A stretch of 38,596 nt of DNA from an uncultured Agathobaculum sp. (GCF_944384765.1 NZ_CALWUM010000022.1:1-38596), one strand, 5' to 3'; counted from the stretch's first letter, positions 7,749 through 14,516 are shown. Notes: generated by a model not told the origin, from the sequence alone. Translations and numbers: made by a program.

Positions 7749-9155
7749 TTATCGGTCCAGGCCGATGTAATGCCAAACGTTGTTGAAGCAGATGTCCTCG
7801 ATGATCTGCCCGATGCCGTCCCAGTCTGCCGGTGCCATGCCCTTGTCGATCCAGCCGCCGACCAGCTCGCACAGGATGCGGCGGAAGTATTCGTGGCGCG
7901 GATAGGACAGGAACGAGCGGGAGTCGGTCAGCATACCGACAAAGCGGCTGAGCACGCCGATGTTTGCCAAGCTCTTGAGCTGGGCGGTCATGCCGTCGTA
8001 ATGGTCGTTGAACCACCAGGCCGAGCCAAACTGGATCTTGCCTGCGGTGGTCGCATCCTGGAAGCAGCCCGCAGTAGCGATCAGTTTGTCGTTGTCCGCC
8101 GCGTTAAGCGTGTACAGGATGGTGCGGGGCAGCTTGTCGCGGGAGGCCAGCCGGTCGAGCAGCGCCGCCAGCGAAGCGGCCTGCATCACGTCGCCGATCG
8201 CGTCGCCGCCGACGTCTGGGCCGAGCGCGCGATACAGCTTGCTGTTGAGGTTGCGGATCGCGCCCATGTGCATCTGCATGGCCCAGCCGTGGTCGGCGTA
8301 CTGCTCGCCGAGGAAGTCCATCAGATAGGACTGGTAGGCGGCTACCTCGTAGTCGAGCAGCTGCTCGCCGTCAAGCGCCTTGCGCATGGCTTCCTCCGCC
8401 GCGCTCTCATCCCAGACCGTGAAGTCGGGCGAGCCGAACGAGTGGTCGGACAGGCGGCAGCCCACGCCCGCAAAATACTCGATGCGCTGCCGGAGCGCCT
8501 CCTTGACGTCGTCGATCGTGCGGATGTAGATGCCAGACGTCGCGCCCAGCTTTTGCAGGTAGGCGGGATAGTTCGGGTCGACGATGTTGAGCGCCTTCTC
8601 CGGGCGGAAGGTGGGCAGGACTTTGGTCTCAAAGCTCTGGTCCTCGGCCAGCATGCGGTGATAGCGCAGGTCGTCGACCGGGTCATCGGTCGTGCAGAGC
8701 GCGCGGACGTTGCTCTCCGCGATCAGCGCGCGCGCCGCGCCTGCCGGGCTCTGGAGCTTTGCGTTTGCGGTCTCCCAAACCGCGTCCGCGGTCTTGGTGC
8801 TCAGCAGCTCGTCGATGCCGAAAAACCGCTTGAGCTCAAGGTGGGACCAGTGGTAGATCGGGTTGCCGATCAGGCCGGGCATGATCGCCGCAAAGCGGTC
8901 GAACTTGTCGCGGTAGCTCGCGCTGCCGGTCACATATTCCTCGGGCACCGCGTTTGCGCGCATGACACGCCACTTGTAGTGGTCCCCGGCCAGCCACGCC
9001 TCACCGATGTCCGAAAACTGCTTGTTTTCGTAGATCTCGGCCGGGTTCAAATGGCAGTGGTAGTCGAAGATCGGCATGTTCTCCGCGTGCTCGTGGTACA
9101 GCCTGCGCGCCGCCTCCGTGGTGAGCAGGAAGTCCTCGCCAATAAAGCCCTTCAT
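7749..9155 (-). CDS. uxaC: glucuronate isomerase
   Basis: This 468-aa amidohydrolase-fold enzyme isomerises D-glucuronate to D-fructuronate (and galacturonate to tagaturonate). Diagnostic stretches are MPIFDYHCHLNPAEI near residue 29, with the metal-binding His pair, YHWSHLELKRFFGI near residue 133, and GMLTDSRSFLSYPRHEYFRRIL near the C-terminus. The length equals that of known UxaC proteins. It is the first gene of the operon; its start at 9155 has a GCGAGGT-type site. The promoter region is shared with the divergent AraC-family regulator. Confidence 0.96.
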   Translation of the reverse strand: MKGFIGEDFLLTTEAARRLYHEHAENMPIFDYHCHLNPAEIYENKQFSDIGEAWLAGDHYKWRVMRANAVPEEYVTGSASYRDKFDRFAAIMPGLIGNPIYHWSHLELKRFFGIDELLSTKTADAVWETANAKLQSPAGAARALIAESNVRALCTTDDPVDDLRYHRMLAEDQSFETKVLPTFRPEKALNIVDPNYPAYLQKLGATSGIYIRTIDDVKEALRQRIEYFAGVGCRLSDHSFGSPDFTVWDESAAEEAMRKALDGEQLLDYEVAAYQSYLMDFLGEQYADHGWAMQMHMGAIRNLNSKLYRALGPDVGGDAIGDVMQAASLAALLDRLASRDKLPRTILYTLNAADNDKLIATAGCFQDATTAGKIQFGSAWWFNDHYDGMTAQLKSLANIGVLSRFVGMLTDSRSFLSYPRHEYFRRILCELVGGWIDKGMAPADWDGIGQIIEDICFNNVWHYIGLDR

Positions 9156-9187
9156 GTTGATTACCTCGCTTTCTGTTTCATTTCACC

Positions 9188-9251
9188 AACGAATCTTTTG
9201 AAGTTCGTTTGTTTTTTATGCTTAAAGTATAAAGTTATTGCAAAGCAACTT
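9188..9251 (-). promoter_or_regulatory. uronate operon promoter with two dyad operators
   Basis: A -10-like TATACT lies on the minus strand at 9231-9226, but no good -35 is present, as expected for an activated promoter. An imperfect dyad at 9232-9251 (AAGTTATTGCAAAGCAACTT) covers the -35 zone. A second dyad, AACGAA (9188-9193) with TTCGTT (9204-9209), lies in the leader. These are likely binding sites for the AraC-family regulator encoded next door, and possibly for a second repressor. Confidence 0.5.
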
Positions 9252-9266
9252 CTCGGGATATCGTGC

Positions 9267-9295
9267 TTGAAATGTGGTGAATGTTGCTATATAAT
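9267..9295 (+). promoter_or_regulatory. sigma-A promoter of the AraC-family regulator
   Basis: TTGAAA (9267-9272), a 17-bp spacer and TATAAT (9290-9295) form a near-consensus promoter. Transcription would begin near 9302. This rules out the ATG at 9281 as the regulator's start codon. Confidence 0.8.
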
Positions 9296-9319
9296 ATAAA
9301 TATACACAAGAGATTGGAG

Positions 9320-10186
9320 ATGAATTTGTTGAATACTAACAAAGACACCTTCACCCTGCGTCAAACCATGGAACGGCCGGATTTTGAGTGCTATCACTAT
9401 CTGGACCCGGTGCCGCCCAAGGTGGATTTTCATGAACACGAATTTTACGAGGTGTTCTTCTTTTTGTCCGGCGACGTCAACTATATCATCGAGGGCCGCA
9501 CCTATCAGCTGCGCCCGGGCGATATCCTGCTGACTGATAACCGCGACATCCATAAGCCGGACGTGCGCCCCGGCAAACCCTATGAACGGTTCGTCATCTG
9601 GATCGAGCCGGCTTTTCTGTCGCTCGTCAATATGCGCGGCAGCGACCTGACAAGCTGCTTTACCGATGCGAGCGAAAAGAAATACAAGCGCATCCGGCCG
9701 GACAGCACGGTGCTCACCCATCTGCGGGGTATCTGCGAAAAAATGCTGCGCTGCCGGGACAGCGAGGAGTTCGGCAGCGGCGCGCTGTCTTATGTCTATC
9801 TGATCGAGTTCCTGGTCTATCTCAACCGCGCCTATTTTGCAACGCCGGATGACATCCGCCGCGACGTGACCGAAAACGAGAAGATCAACGAGGTCGTCGC
9901 CTACATCAACGACAACCTGTCCGAGGATCTGACGCTCGACCGGCTGGCGGAGGCGTGCTTTGTCAGCAAATCCCACCTCGCGCACCAGTTCAAGGCCTAC
10001 ACCGGCCTGACCCTGTATCAGTTCATCATCAAAAAGCGGGTGACCGTGGCGCGCAACATGATCCGCGAGGGCACGCCGGTCATCGAGGCGTGCATGCGCT
10101 GCGGCTTTAACGATTATTCCAACTTTCTCAAGGCGTTCAAACGCGAATTCGGGCGCAGCCCCAAGGAGTTTTTGCGGCAGAAGTGA
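9320..10186 (+). CDS. AraC-family transcriptional regulator of uronate genes
   Basis: The protein has about 288 aa. The N-terminal half is a cupin-like ligand-binding domain (HEHEFYEVFFFLSGDVNYIIEG; LRPGDILLTDNRDIHKP). The C-terminal 100 residues hold two helix-turn-helix motifs: LDRLAEACFVSKSHLAHQFK and the typical AraC signature ending NDYSNFLKAFKREFGRSPKEF. Divergent placement from uxaC makes it the likely activator responding to glucuronate or a pathway intermediate. The start is uncertain. The promoter excludes 9281. ATG 9320 directly abuts GGAG, while TTG at 9326 or 9329 would have better spacing. Confidence 0.88.
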   Translation: MNLLNTNKDTFTLRQTMERPDFECYHYLDPVPPKVDFHEHEFYEVFFFLSGDVNYIIEGRTYQLRPGDILLTDNRDIHKPDVRPGKPYERFVIWIEPAFLSLVNMRGSDLTSCFTDASEKKYKRIRPDSTVLTHLRGICEKMLRCRDSEEFGSGALSYVYLIEFLVYLNRAYFATPDDIRRDVTENEKINEVVAYINDNLSEDLTLDRLAEACFVSKSHLAHQFKAYTGLTLYQFIIKKRVTVARNMIREGTPVIEACMRCGFNDYSNFLKAFKREFGRSPKEFLRQK

Positions 10187-10222
10187 GCGCCCCGGCGCAA
10201 AAGCGCGAAAAAGGCACAAAAA

Positions 10223-10259
10223 GGCCGCTGCGGCAGTTTTCCTGCCGCAGCGGCCCTTT
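10223..10259 (+). terminator. intrinsic terminator after the AraC-family gene
   Basis: A perfect 14-bp stem (10223-10236 with 10242-10255) and a 5-nt loop lie 36 bases after the stop codon. Only a short CTTT follows, so termination efficiency may be moderate. Confidence 0.75.
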
Positions 10260-10287
10260 GCATCTGCGCGCCCGAAAAAAACAGGCT

Positions 10288-10315
10288 GGCGCGGACGCGG
10301 ACGCGGTGGTATAAT
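10288..10315 (+). promoter_or_regulatory. extended -10 promoter with direct repeats before the MocR gene
   Basis: TGGTATAAT (10307-10315) is an extended -10 element. No usable -35 is present. That position is instead occupied by tandem GCGGAC GCGGAC GCGG (about 10291-10306). Direct repeats at the -35 region are the usual arrangement for MocR-type autoregulation, so this is a plausible operator. Confidence 0.5.
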
Positions 10316-10325
10316 AAAACCGGTC

Positions 10326-10370
10326 AAAGGCGATCTGTATGCGGCAGGCATGCAGACCGCCTTTTTATTT
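10326..10370 (+). terminator. leader terminator (possible attenuator) upstream of the MocR gene
   Basis: A 17-bp stem with one mismatch and one G-U pair (10326-10342 with 10348-10364) is followed by TTATTTT. It lies directly after the predicted transcription start near 10322 and 32 bp before the start codon. Any transcript from the extended -10 promoter must read through it to express the gene. It could be an attenuator, or simply an insulator against upstream transcription. Confidence 0.7.
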
Positions 10371-10401
10371 TGCACGGGCACAGCCCGGCGGAGGGGTGGA
10401 C

Positions 10402-11787
10402 ATGATTTGCATTGCAGAGACGGATGCACGGCCGCTGTATGAGCAGGTTTACGCGGCGGTTCGGGAGGAAATCGCGTGCGGCGCGCTGGTGCAGGGCGCG
10501 GCGCTTCCCCCCATCCGCAAGCTGGCGGACGAGCTGCGGGTGAGCCGGAATACGGTCAGCCACGCCTATCAGCAGCTGGTCAGCGAGGGCTATATCCGGG
10601 CAGAGCGGGGTAGCGGGTATTTTGTCGACTGCCCCGCGGAAACCGGCCGGGCGCAGCCGCCTGCGCCCGCGGCGCCCCCGGCCGCTGCACCGCGGCCGGC
10701 CTGCGATTTCCGCTGGGAGGACGGCAGCGCGCCGGGCTTTCCCTGGGCGAAGTGGCGGCGCTATGTGCAGGACGCGCTGCTGCAGGAGGAATGCCGCGGC
10801 GCAGACCCCGCTGCGGCCGACGCTGCGCTGCGCGAAAGCCTGTGCCGCTATCTGCAAACCAGCCGCGGGGTGCGGTGCACACCCGGGCAGATCATCGTAT
10901 GCGGGAGCATGGCGGACGCCCTGCGGGCCGTCCTCAGCTGTCTGCCCGCGCAGCCCTGCCGGCTTGCGTTCGAGCAGCCGGGCAGCAGCGATGCGCGGCG
11001 CGTGTTCGAGCGGGCGGGGATGCAGGTCTGCCCGGCCGGGGTGCAGGCGGACGGCATCGACATGGCGGCCGTGCGGCGGGCGGGGTGCAGCCTGCTGTAC
11101 GTCACCCCGTCGCACCAGTTCCCGACCGGGGTGGTCACCCCGCCCGAAAAGCGGCGCGATATCCTGCGCTGGGCGGAGCAAACCGGCGGATTTGTGATCG
11201 AAAACGACTATGACAGCGAATTTTCCTATGGTGCGCGCCGCCTGCCTGCCCTGCAGGCCATGGATGAGGGCGGCCGGGTGATCTATCTGGGCACGCTGGA
11301 CAAGGCGCTCGGCACGGCGATGCGATGCGCCTATGCGGTGCTGCCCGCGCCGCTGCTGCCGCAGGAGGGGGACCGCAGCCCCGCGCTGCCGTCCTACCAC
11401 GAGGCGGCGCTCGCCGCCTTTCTCCGGGACGGGCTGCTCGAGCGGCAGGCGCGCACGGCAGCGGCGTGCAGCCGGGACAAGCATGAGATCCTGCGCGGCT
11501 GCCTGCGGCAGGAGGGGCAGGGGCTTGCCCTGCCCGCCGGACAGCCCGCGGGCACGCATATCCTGCTGCGCATCCCGCGGTGCACGGATCAGCAGGCGCT
11601 GCTCGCCTGGCTGCGCGCAAACGGCGTGGCGCTGTACGGCGCAAAGGACTGCTGGGCCGCGCCCGCGCAGGCGCGGGAGGACCTGTTCCTGCTCGGCTTT
11701 GCCGCCATCCCGGCGTCCGGGCTGCGGCAGGCGATGCACCGGCTGCTCGGCCTGCTGCAGGTGTATTTCGGGGATTGTACCCACTGA
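10402..11787 (+). CDS. MocR-type regulator (GntR HTH plus aminotransferase domain)
   Basis: The protein has 461 aa. An N-terminal GntR winged helix (residues about 5-75: PLYEQVYAAVREEI, PPIRKLADELRVSRNTVSHA, GYIRAERGSGYFV) is joined by an Ala/Pro-rich linker (about 80-105) to a fold-type I aminotransferase domain. The PLP-binding lysine is in YLGTLDKALG, and ENDYDSEF is the conserved stretch before it. The linker and late repeats are very GC-rich. The start at 10402 is preferred over upstream codons because of the GGAGGGG site just before it. MocR proteins sense PLP or amino compounds and commonly control an adjacent gene, here the PylC-like gene downstream. Confidence 0.9.
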   Translation: MICIAETDARPLYEQVYAAVREEIACGALVQGAALPPIRKLADELRVSRNTVSHAYQQLVSEGYIRAERGSGYFVDCPAETGRAQPPAPAAPPAAAPRPACDFRWEDGSAPGFPWAKWRRYVQDALLQEECRGADPAAADAALRESLCRYLQTSRGVRCTPGQIIVCGSMADALRAVLSCLPAQPCRLAFEQPGSSDARRVFERAGMQVCPAGVQADGIDMAAVRRAGCSLLYVTPSHQFPTGVVTPPEKRRDILRWAEQTGGFVIENDYDSEFSYGARRLPALQAMDEGGRVIYLGTLDKALGTAMRCAYAVLPAPLLPQEGDRSPALPSYHEAALAAFLRDGLLERQARTAAACSRDKHEILRGCLRQEGQGLALPAGQPAGTHILLRIPRCTDQQALLAWLRANGVALYGAKDCWAAPAQAREDLFLLGFAAIPASGLRQAMHRLLGLLQVYFGDCTH

Positions 11788-11835
11788 AAAAAGCAGAATT
11801 GTCCCTTGCGCACCGGCGGGACAGGGCGGTACAAT
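11774..11835 (+). promoter_or_regulatory. promoter of the PylC-like gene with repeated ATTGTNCC boxes
   Basis: TTGCGC (11806-11811), an 18-bp spacer and TACAAT (11830-11835) make a promoter with a start near 11842. Boxes ATTGTACC (11774-11781) and ATTGTCCC (11798-11805) are direct repeats 24 bp apart. GGGACA (11818-11823) and GGTACAAT (11828-11835) are inverted copies over the core promoter. Two-box direct repeats are the known mode of MocR DNA binding, so this is a likely operator for the preceding regulator. Confidence 0.5.
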
Positions 11836-11880
11836 AAAGACGTAGTCAGGCAGGATGCCTGTTCTGCAAAATCAGACAGC

Positions 11881-11917
11881 AACGGATAATGGGATTCGTT
11901 CCATTATCCGTTTTTTG
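11881..11917 (+). terminator. terminator between promoter and PylC-like gene
   Basis: AACGGATAATGG (11881-11892) and its perfect complement (11901-11912) enclose an 8-nt loop and are followed by a T run. It lies about 40 nt after the predicted start at 11842 and about 70 bp before the start codon. It may end the MocR transcript, act as an attenuator, or release a short leader RNA. A small CAGGCA/TGCCTG hairpin lies just upstream (about 11849-11863). Confidence 0.8.
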
Positions 11918-11985
11918 CGTTTTTGGGGTATTTTTCCCGCAGGCGCCGCCGGATCACGGCGGCTGGAAACAAGGAGGTTCACGCA

Positions 11986-13029
11986 ATGAAACAGGTTATG
12001 GTTGGCATCATCGGCGGCGGTATGCGCGCGGTGGAGGCGTGCTATCTGGCTCATCAGGCGGAGTATGAGGTCACGGTGTTTGATAACGACCCGATGTGTG
12101 CGGCGGCCGGGCTGGCCGATGTGTTCGTGTGCGCCGACCTGCACCGGACCGACGTTTCCGGGGATTTGGAAGCGTGCGACTTCCTCCTGCCGGTGATGGA
12201 CGCGGACGCGGTGCCCGCTCGCCTCATGGCCTGCGCGCAGGCGTGCGGGGTGCCGCTGCTGCACGGCCGGGCAATGGCGGATGCGGCGCTGCTGCGTGCG
12301 CACGCGATCCCCTGTGTGTCGCAGGGGCTGGCGCACAGCGGCGCACAGGTGTATGCCCTGCTGCCGCGGCGCAGCCCGGTTTACGCCATCCAGGTGATCG
12401 GCGACGGGCAGCTGTATGTGCCGCTCGCGGTCACACGCATCCTGAGCGAGGCGGGCAGCCGCCGCTGCTGCGTCGAGGCGGGCGCGGCACTGCCGCAGGG
12501 TGTGCGCGAGCAGATGCAGACGCTGGGACAGGCGGTCGGCGCGGCGCTGCACCTGCGCGGGATCTGCACGGTCGAGGCGGTTTGGCAGGATGGACGGCTG
12601 TGCGTCTCGGCGGTCGATACGCGCCTGCCCAGTCGGATGCCGTCGGTAGTCTACCGGGCGACCGGCCTGAATATGCTGGCGCTGCTGTATGACGTGGCGC
12701 GCGGCCGTTTGGCCGGGACGGCGCCGCAGCGCAGCGGATACGCGGCCTGCCGCAGCATCGCGGTGGACGGCGCACAGCTCCGCGCCGAAAGCGGGCGCGC
12801 CATGGCGCGTGACGGGCGGCTGCAATATGCGGCATACTTTTTCGGCTGCCCGGAGGCGCTGACCAGCTTCCGTCCGGGACGGCAGGCCTGGGGCGCAACG
12901 CTGATCGCGTATGATGCGGACAGCATGGACAACGTATATGCGCGGCTCGACCGCGCGCTCGGCCGGATCGCACAGCACACGGCGGCAGCCGCTTATCAGC
13001 CTGCGGCGCCGGCGCGGCGCGTGGTGTGA
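11986..13029 (+). CDS. PylC-like ATP-grasp protein, apparently degenerate
   Basis: The protein has 347 aa. The N-terminus (VGIIGGGMRAVEACYLAH, then GLADVFVCADL) and the block VEAVWQDGRLCVSAVD followed by TRLPSRMPSVVYRATGLN match the fold and order of PylC, the 3-methylornithine-lysine ligase of pyrrolysine synthesis. Two features are odd. The region that should hold the ATP-binding lysine loop is shortened by roughly 40 residues, and the acidic residue preceding the conserved Asp in the metal-binding stretch is replaced (SAVD instead of EID). No pylB, pylD, pylS or pylT is in the window. It may be a non-catalytic binding protein or a divergent ligase. The start at 11986 follows AAGGAGG. Function unknown. 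Confidence 0.6.
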   Translation: MKQVMVGIIGGGMRAVEACYLAHQAEYEVTVFDNDPMCAAAGLADVFVCADLHRTDVSGDLEACDFLLPVMDADAVPARLMACAQACGVPLLHGRAMADAALLRAHAIPCVSQGLAHSGAQVYALLPRRSPVYAIQVIGDGQLYVPLAVTRILSEAGSRRCCVEAGAALPQGVREQMQTLGQAVGAALHLRGICTVEAVWQDGRLCVSAVDTRLPSRMPSVVYRATGLNMLALLYDVARGRLAGTAPQRSGYAACRSIAVDGAQLRAESGRAMARDGRLQYAAYFFGCPEALTSFRPGRQAWGATLIAYDADSMDNVYARLDRALGRIAQHTAAAAYQPAAPARRVV

Positions 13030-13075
13030 GCGGAGTCCGGCGCGGCGCAAGACAAACGGCATAAAATATATGGCA

Positions 13076-13109
13076 AATACCGGCTCATCTGCATGGGCCG
13101 GTATTTTTT
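13076..13109 (+). terminator. intrinsic terminator after the PylC-like gene
   Basis: AATACCGGC (13076-13084) pairs with GCCGGTATT (13097-13105), followed by T residues, about 47 bases after the stop codon. Confidence 0.85.
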
Positions 13110-13180
13110 GCTGCAAATTGGCAGAAGGAAACAAAAAAACAGGGCGGCGCGGCCGCTGTGAAGCGAAAGCGGCGCCAAAC

Positions 13181-13224
13181 AAAAAAACGCCCCCTTGTGC
13201 AGGATGGGATGCACAAGGGGGCGT
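13181..13224 (-). terminator. strong minus-strand terminator with no minus-strand gene
   Basis: A perfect 15-bp stem (13187-13201 with 13210-13224) is followed, on the minus strand only, by a run of seven T. It is therefore oriented to stop leftward transcription. No minus-strand coding gene lies to its right before 14892; the only thing it could end is RNA antisense to the recombinase gene. Confidence 0.75.
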
Positions 13225-13262
13225 GCTGTCCGCCGGGATACGGCGGCATATTGTAAAAATTT

Positions 13263-13292
13263 TTGAATGGCGAACCTCGTGCGAGATACAAT
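13263..13292 (+). promoter_or_regulatory. sigma-A promoter of the tyrosine recombinase gene
   Basis: TTGAAT (13263-13268), an 18-bp spacer and TACAAT (13287-13292). The start would be near 13299, giving a short leader with AGGAGG at about 13313 before the ATG at 13327. Confidence 0.6.
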
Positions 13293-13326
13293 AGGATAAG
13301 CAGTATCCACAGAGGAGGTTTGGGAT

Positions 13327-14172
13327 ATGAATCCGTATGTGATCACAGATCAGCACCTGTCGGACTATGCGCAGCATCTGCGCACGAACGAGCGCAGCGC
13401 GGGCACGGTGGAAAATTATCTGCGGTATACCAGGCGGTTCGTCCGCTGGCTGAACGGCCGCCCCGTGACGCAGGAGGGAACGGCTGCGTGGAAAAAGCAG
13501 CTGGCCGAGGGGCGCTATGCGCCCGTCACGGTCAACGCGATGCTGGCGGCCGTCAACAGCCTGCTGCGCTTTCTCGGCTGGGAGGAGTGCCGGGTGAAGT
13601 TCCTCAGGGTCCAGCGCCGGGTATTCCGCGAGCCCGGGCGCGAGCTGACGCAGGCGGAGTACCGCCGGCTGCTCGATGCCGCCCGCAGCCGCGGGCAGGA
13701 GCGGCTTGCCCTGCTGATGGAGGCCATCTGCGCCACGGGCATCCGCGTCAGCGAGGTGAAATACCTCACCGTCGAGGCGGTCCGCCGCGGCCGTGCCGAG
13801 GTGGCGCTCAAGGGCAAGATCCGCACCATCCTGCTGCCGGGAAAGCTGTGCCGCAAGCTGCTTCAATACGCCAAAAAGAAAAAAATCGTCTCCGGCGAGA
13901 TCTTTCTCACCGCAAACGGAACGGGCATTTCCCGCCGCCAGATCTGGGGCGAGATGAAGCGGCTTTGCCGCCATGCCGGGGTGGAGCCGTCCAAGGTGTT
14001 CCCGCATAATCTGCGGCATCTGTTCGCCACCGTGTTTTACCGGGCGTGCCGCGATATCGTGCGCCTGGCCGACGTGCTCGGCCACAGCTCGCTCGAAACC
14101 ACCCGCATCTATCTGCTGACCTCGGGCACGGAACACAGCCGCCAGCTGGACCGGCTTGGGCTGGTGTCATGA
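13327..14172 (+). CDS. tyrosine recombinase (XerC/integrase type), likely DNA invertase
   Basis: This 281-aa site-specific recombinase has an N-terminal core-binding (SAM-like) domain at about residues 7-85 and a catalytic domain at about 108-275. The complete catalytic set is present: Arg140 (ATGIRVSEV), Lys164 (LKGKIRTILL), His227 and Arg230 (PHNLRHLFA), His253 (LGHSS) and the nucleophile Tyr262 (TRIYLLTS). The stop codon is only about 3 bp before the first of two perfect inverted repeats that bound a promoter-bearing segment. That placement is typical of recombinases that flip their neighbouring DNA. No excisionase or phage gene is nearby. Acting as a general XerC is less likely given this context. 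Confidence 0.9.
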   Translation: MNPYVITDQHLSDYAQHLRTNERSAGTVENYLRYTRRFVRWLNGRPVTQEGTAAWKKQLAEGRYAPVTVNAMLAAVNSLLRFLGWEECRVKFLRVQRRVFREPGRELTQAEYRRLLDAARSRGQERLALLMEAICATGIRVSEVKYLTVEAVRRGRAEVALKGKIRTILLPGKLCRKLLQYAKKKKIVSGEIFLTANGTGISRRQIWGEMKRLCRHAGVEPSKVFPHNLRHLFATVFYRACRDIVRLADVLGHSSLETTRIYLLTSGTEHSRQLDRLGLVS

Positions 14173-14193
14173 AACAAAATCCGCATTTTGTTT
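14172..14193 (+). repeat. left inverted repeat of the invertible segment
   Basis: The core ACAAAATCCGCATTTTGT (14174-14191) is itself a dyad: 9-bp arms from 14172 to 14193 surround an asymmetric CCGC centre. Two inverted protein-binding arms around a short asymmetric core is the architecture of a tyrosine-recombinase crossover site. Confidence 0.85.
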
Positions 14194-14275
14194 ACATAAC
14201 AGACGCGCGTCTCCCCGCAAAGCGGCCCAGCGCGTCGCTGCCCCGCGAAAAAACCGCATGAAAGGTGCGCAAAAT

Positions 14276-14306
14276 AAAGCCGTAAAGGCTTTTTCTCCCT
14301 TACGGC
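14276..14306. terminator. hairpin terminator inside the invertible segment
   Basis: A short hairpin AAAGCC-GTAAA-GGCTTT followed by TTC lies at about 14276-14294 and can end the recombinase transcript. An alternative longer pairing, GCCGTAA (14279-14285) with TTACGGC (14300-14306), competes with it. The structure is close to symmetric and could work from both sides, insulating the recombinase gene from the promoter in the segment. Confidence 0.5.
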
Positions 14307-14339
14307 CGTGTTTTCGTGCGCATATTTTGTCAACTTCGC

Positions 14340-14368
14340 TTGTGTTTTCCAGAACACACTGATATAAT
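14340..14368 (+). promoter_or_regulatory. sigma-A promoter inside the invertible segment
   Basis: TTGTGT (14340-14345), a 17-bp spacer and TATAAT (14363-14368), with a start near 14375. It points right, toward the 88-aa ORF at 14517. No other promoter-like pair is visible between the right repeat and that ORF. Confidence 0.75.
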
Positions 14369-14412
14369 ATTCTATAAGGGATATTTTGCGGCTTTAAGCA
14401 GACGCTATGCAA

Positions 14413-14434
14413 TTGACAAAATGCGGATTTTGTT
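14413..14434 (-). repeat. right inverted repeat of the invertible segment
   Basis: ACAAAATGCGGATTTTGT (14416-14433) is the exact reverse complement of the left core, with GCGG in the centre in place of CCGC. The match extends for 18 bp without a mismatch; the flanking bases differ partly. Confidence 0.85.
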
Positions 14435-14516
14435 GCAGGCGGCGCGAGGGACAAGACGGCGCCGCTGCGGCCGTTTCCGCGGGTGAGACAAAGATCCTGT
14501 TATGCGGAGGATAGCG

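Larger units (their letters stand above)
14172..14434. other. putative invertible DNA segment (promoter switch)
   Basis: The perfect inverted 18-bp repeats at 14174-14191 and 14416-14433 enclose 224 bp. Inside are a two-way hairpin terminator near the left side and one rightward sigma-A promoter near the right side. The recombinase gene ends at the left border and the 88-aa ORF begins 83 bp beyond the right border. In the orientation shown the promoter reads into the 88-aa ORF. After inversion it would read leftward, antisense to the recombinase gene, and the ORF would lose its only visible promoter. The layout is directly visible; the inversion activity is inference. Confidence 0.7.

Noticed and set aside
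9281..9319. Start of the AraC-family gene at ATG 9281
   Set aside because: It lies upstream of the predicted transcription start, inside the promoter at 9267-9295, and has no ribosome-binding site.
11986..13029. A pyrrolysine synthesis locus
   Set aside because: Only the PylC-like gene is present. PylB, PylD, PylS and tRNA-Pyl are absent from the window, and catalytic elements appear to be missing.
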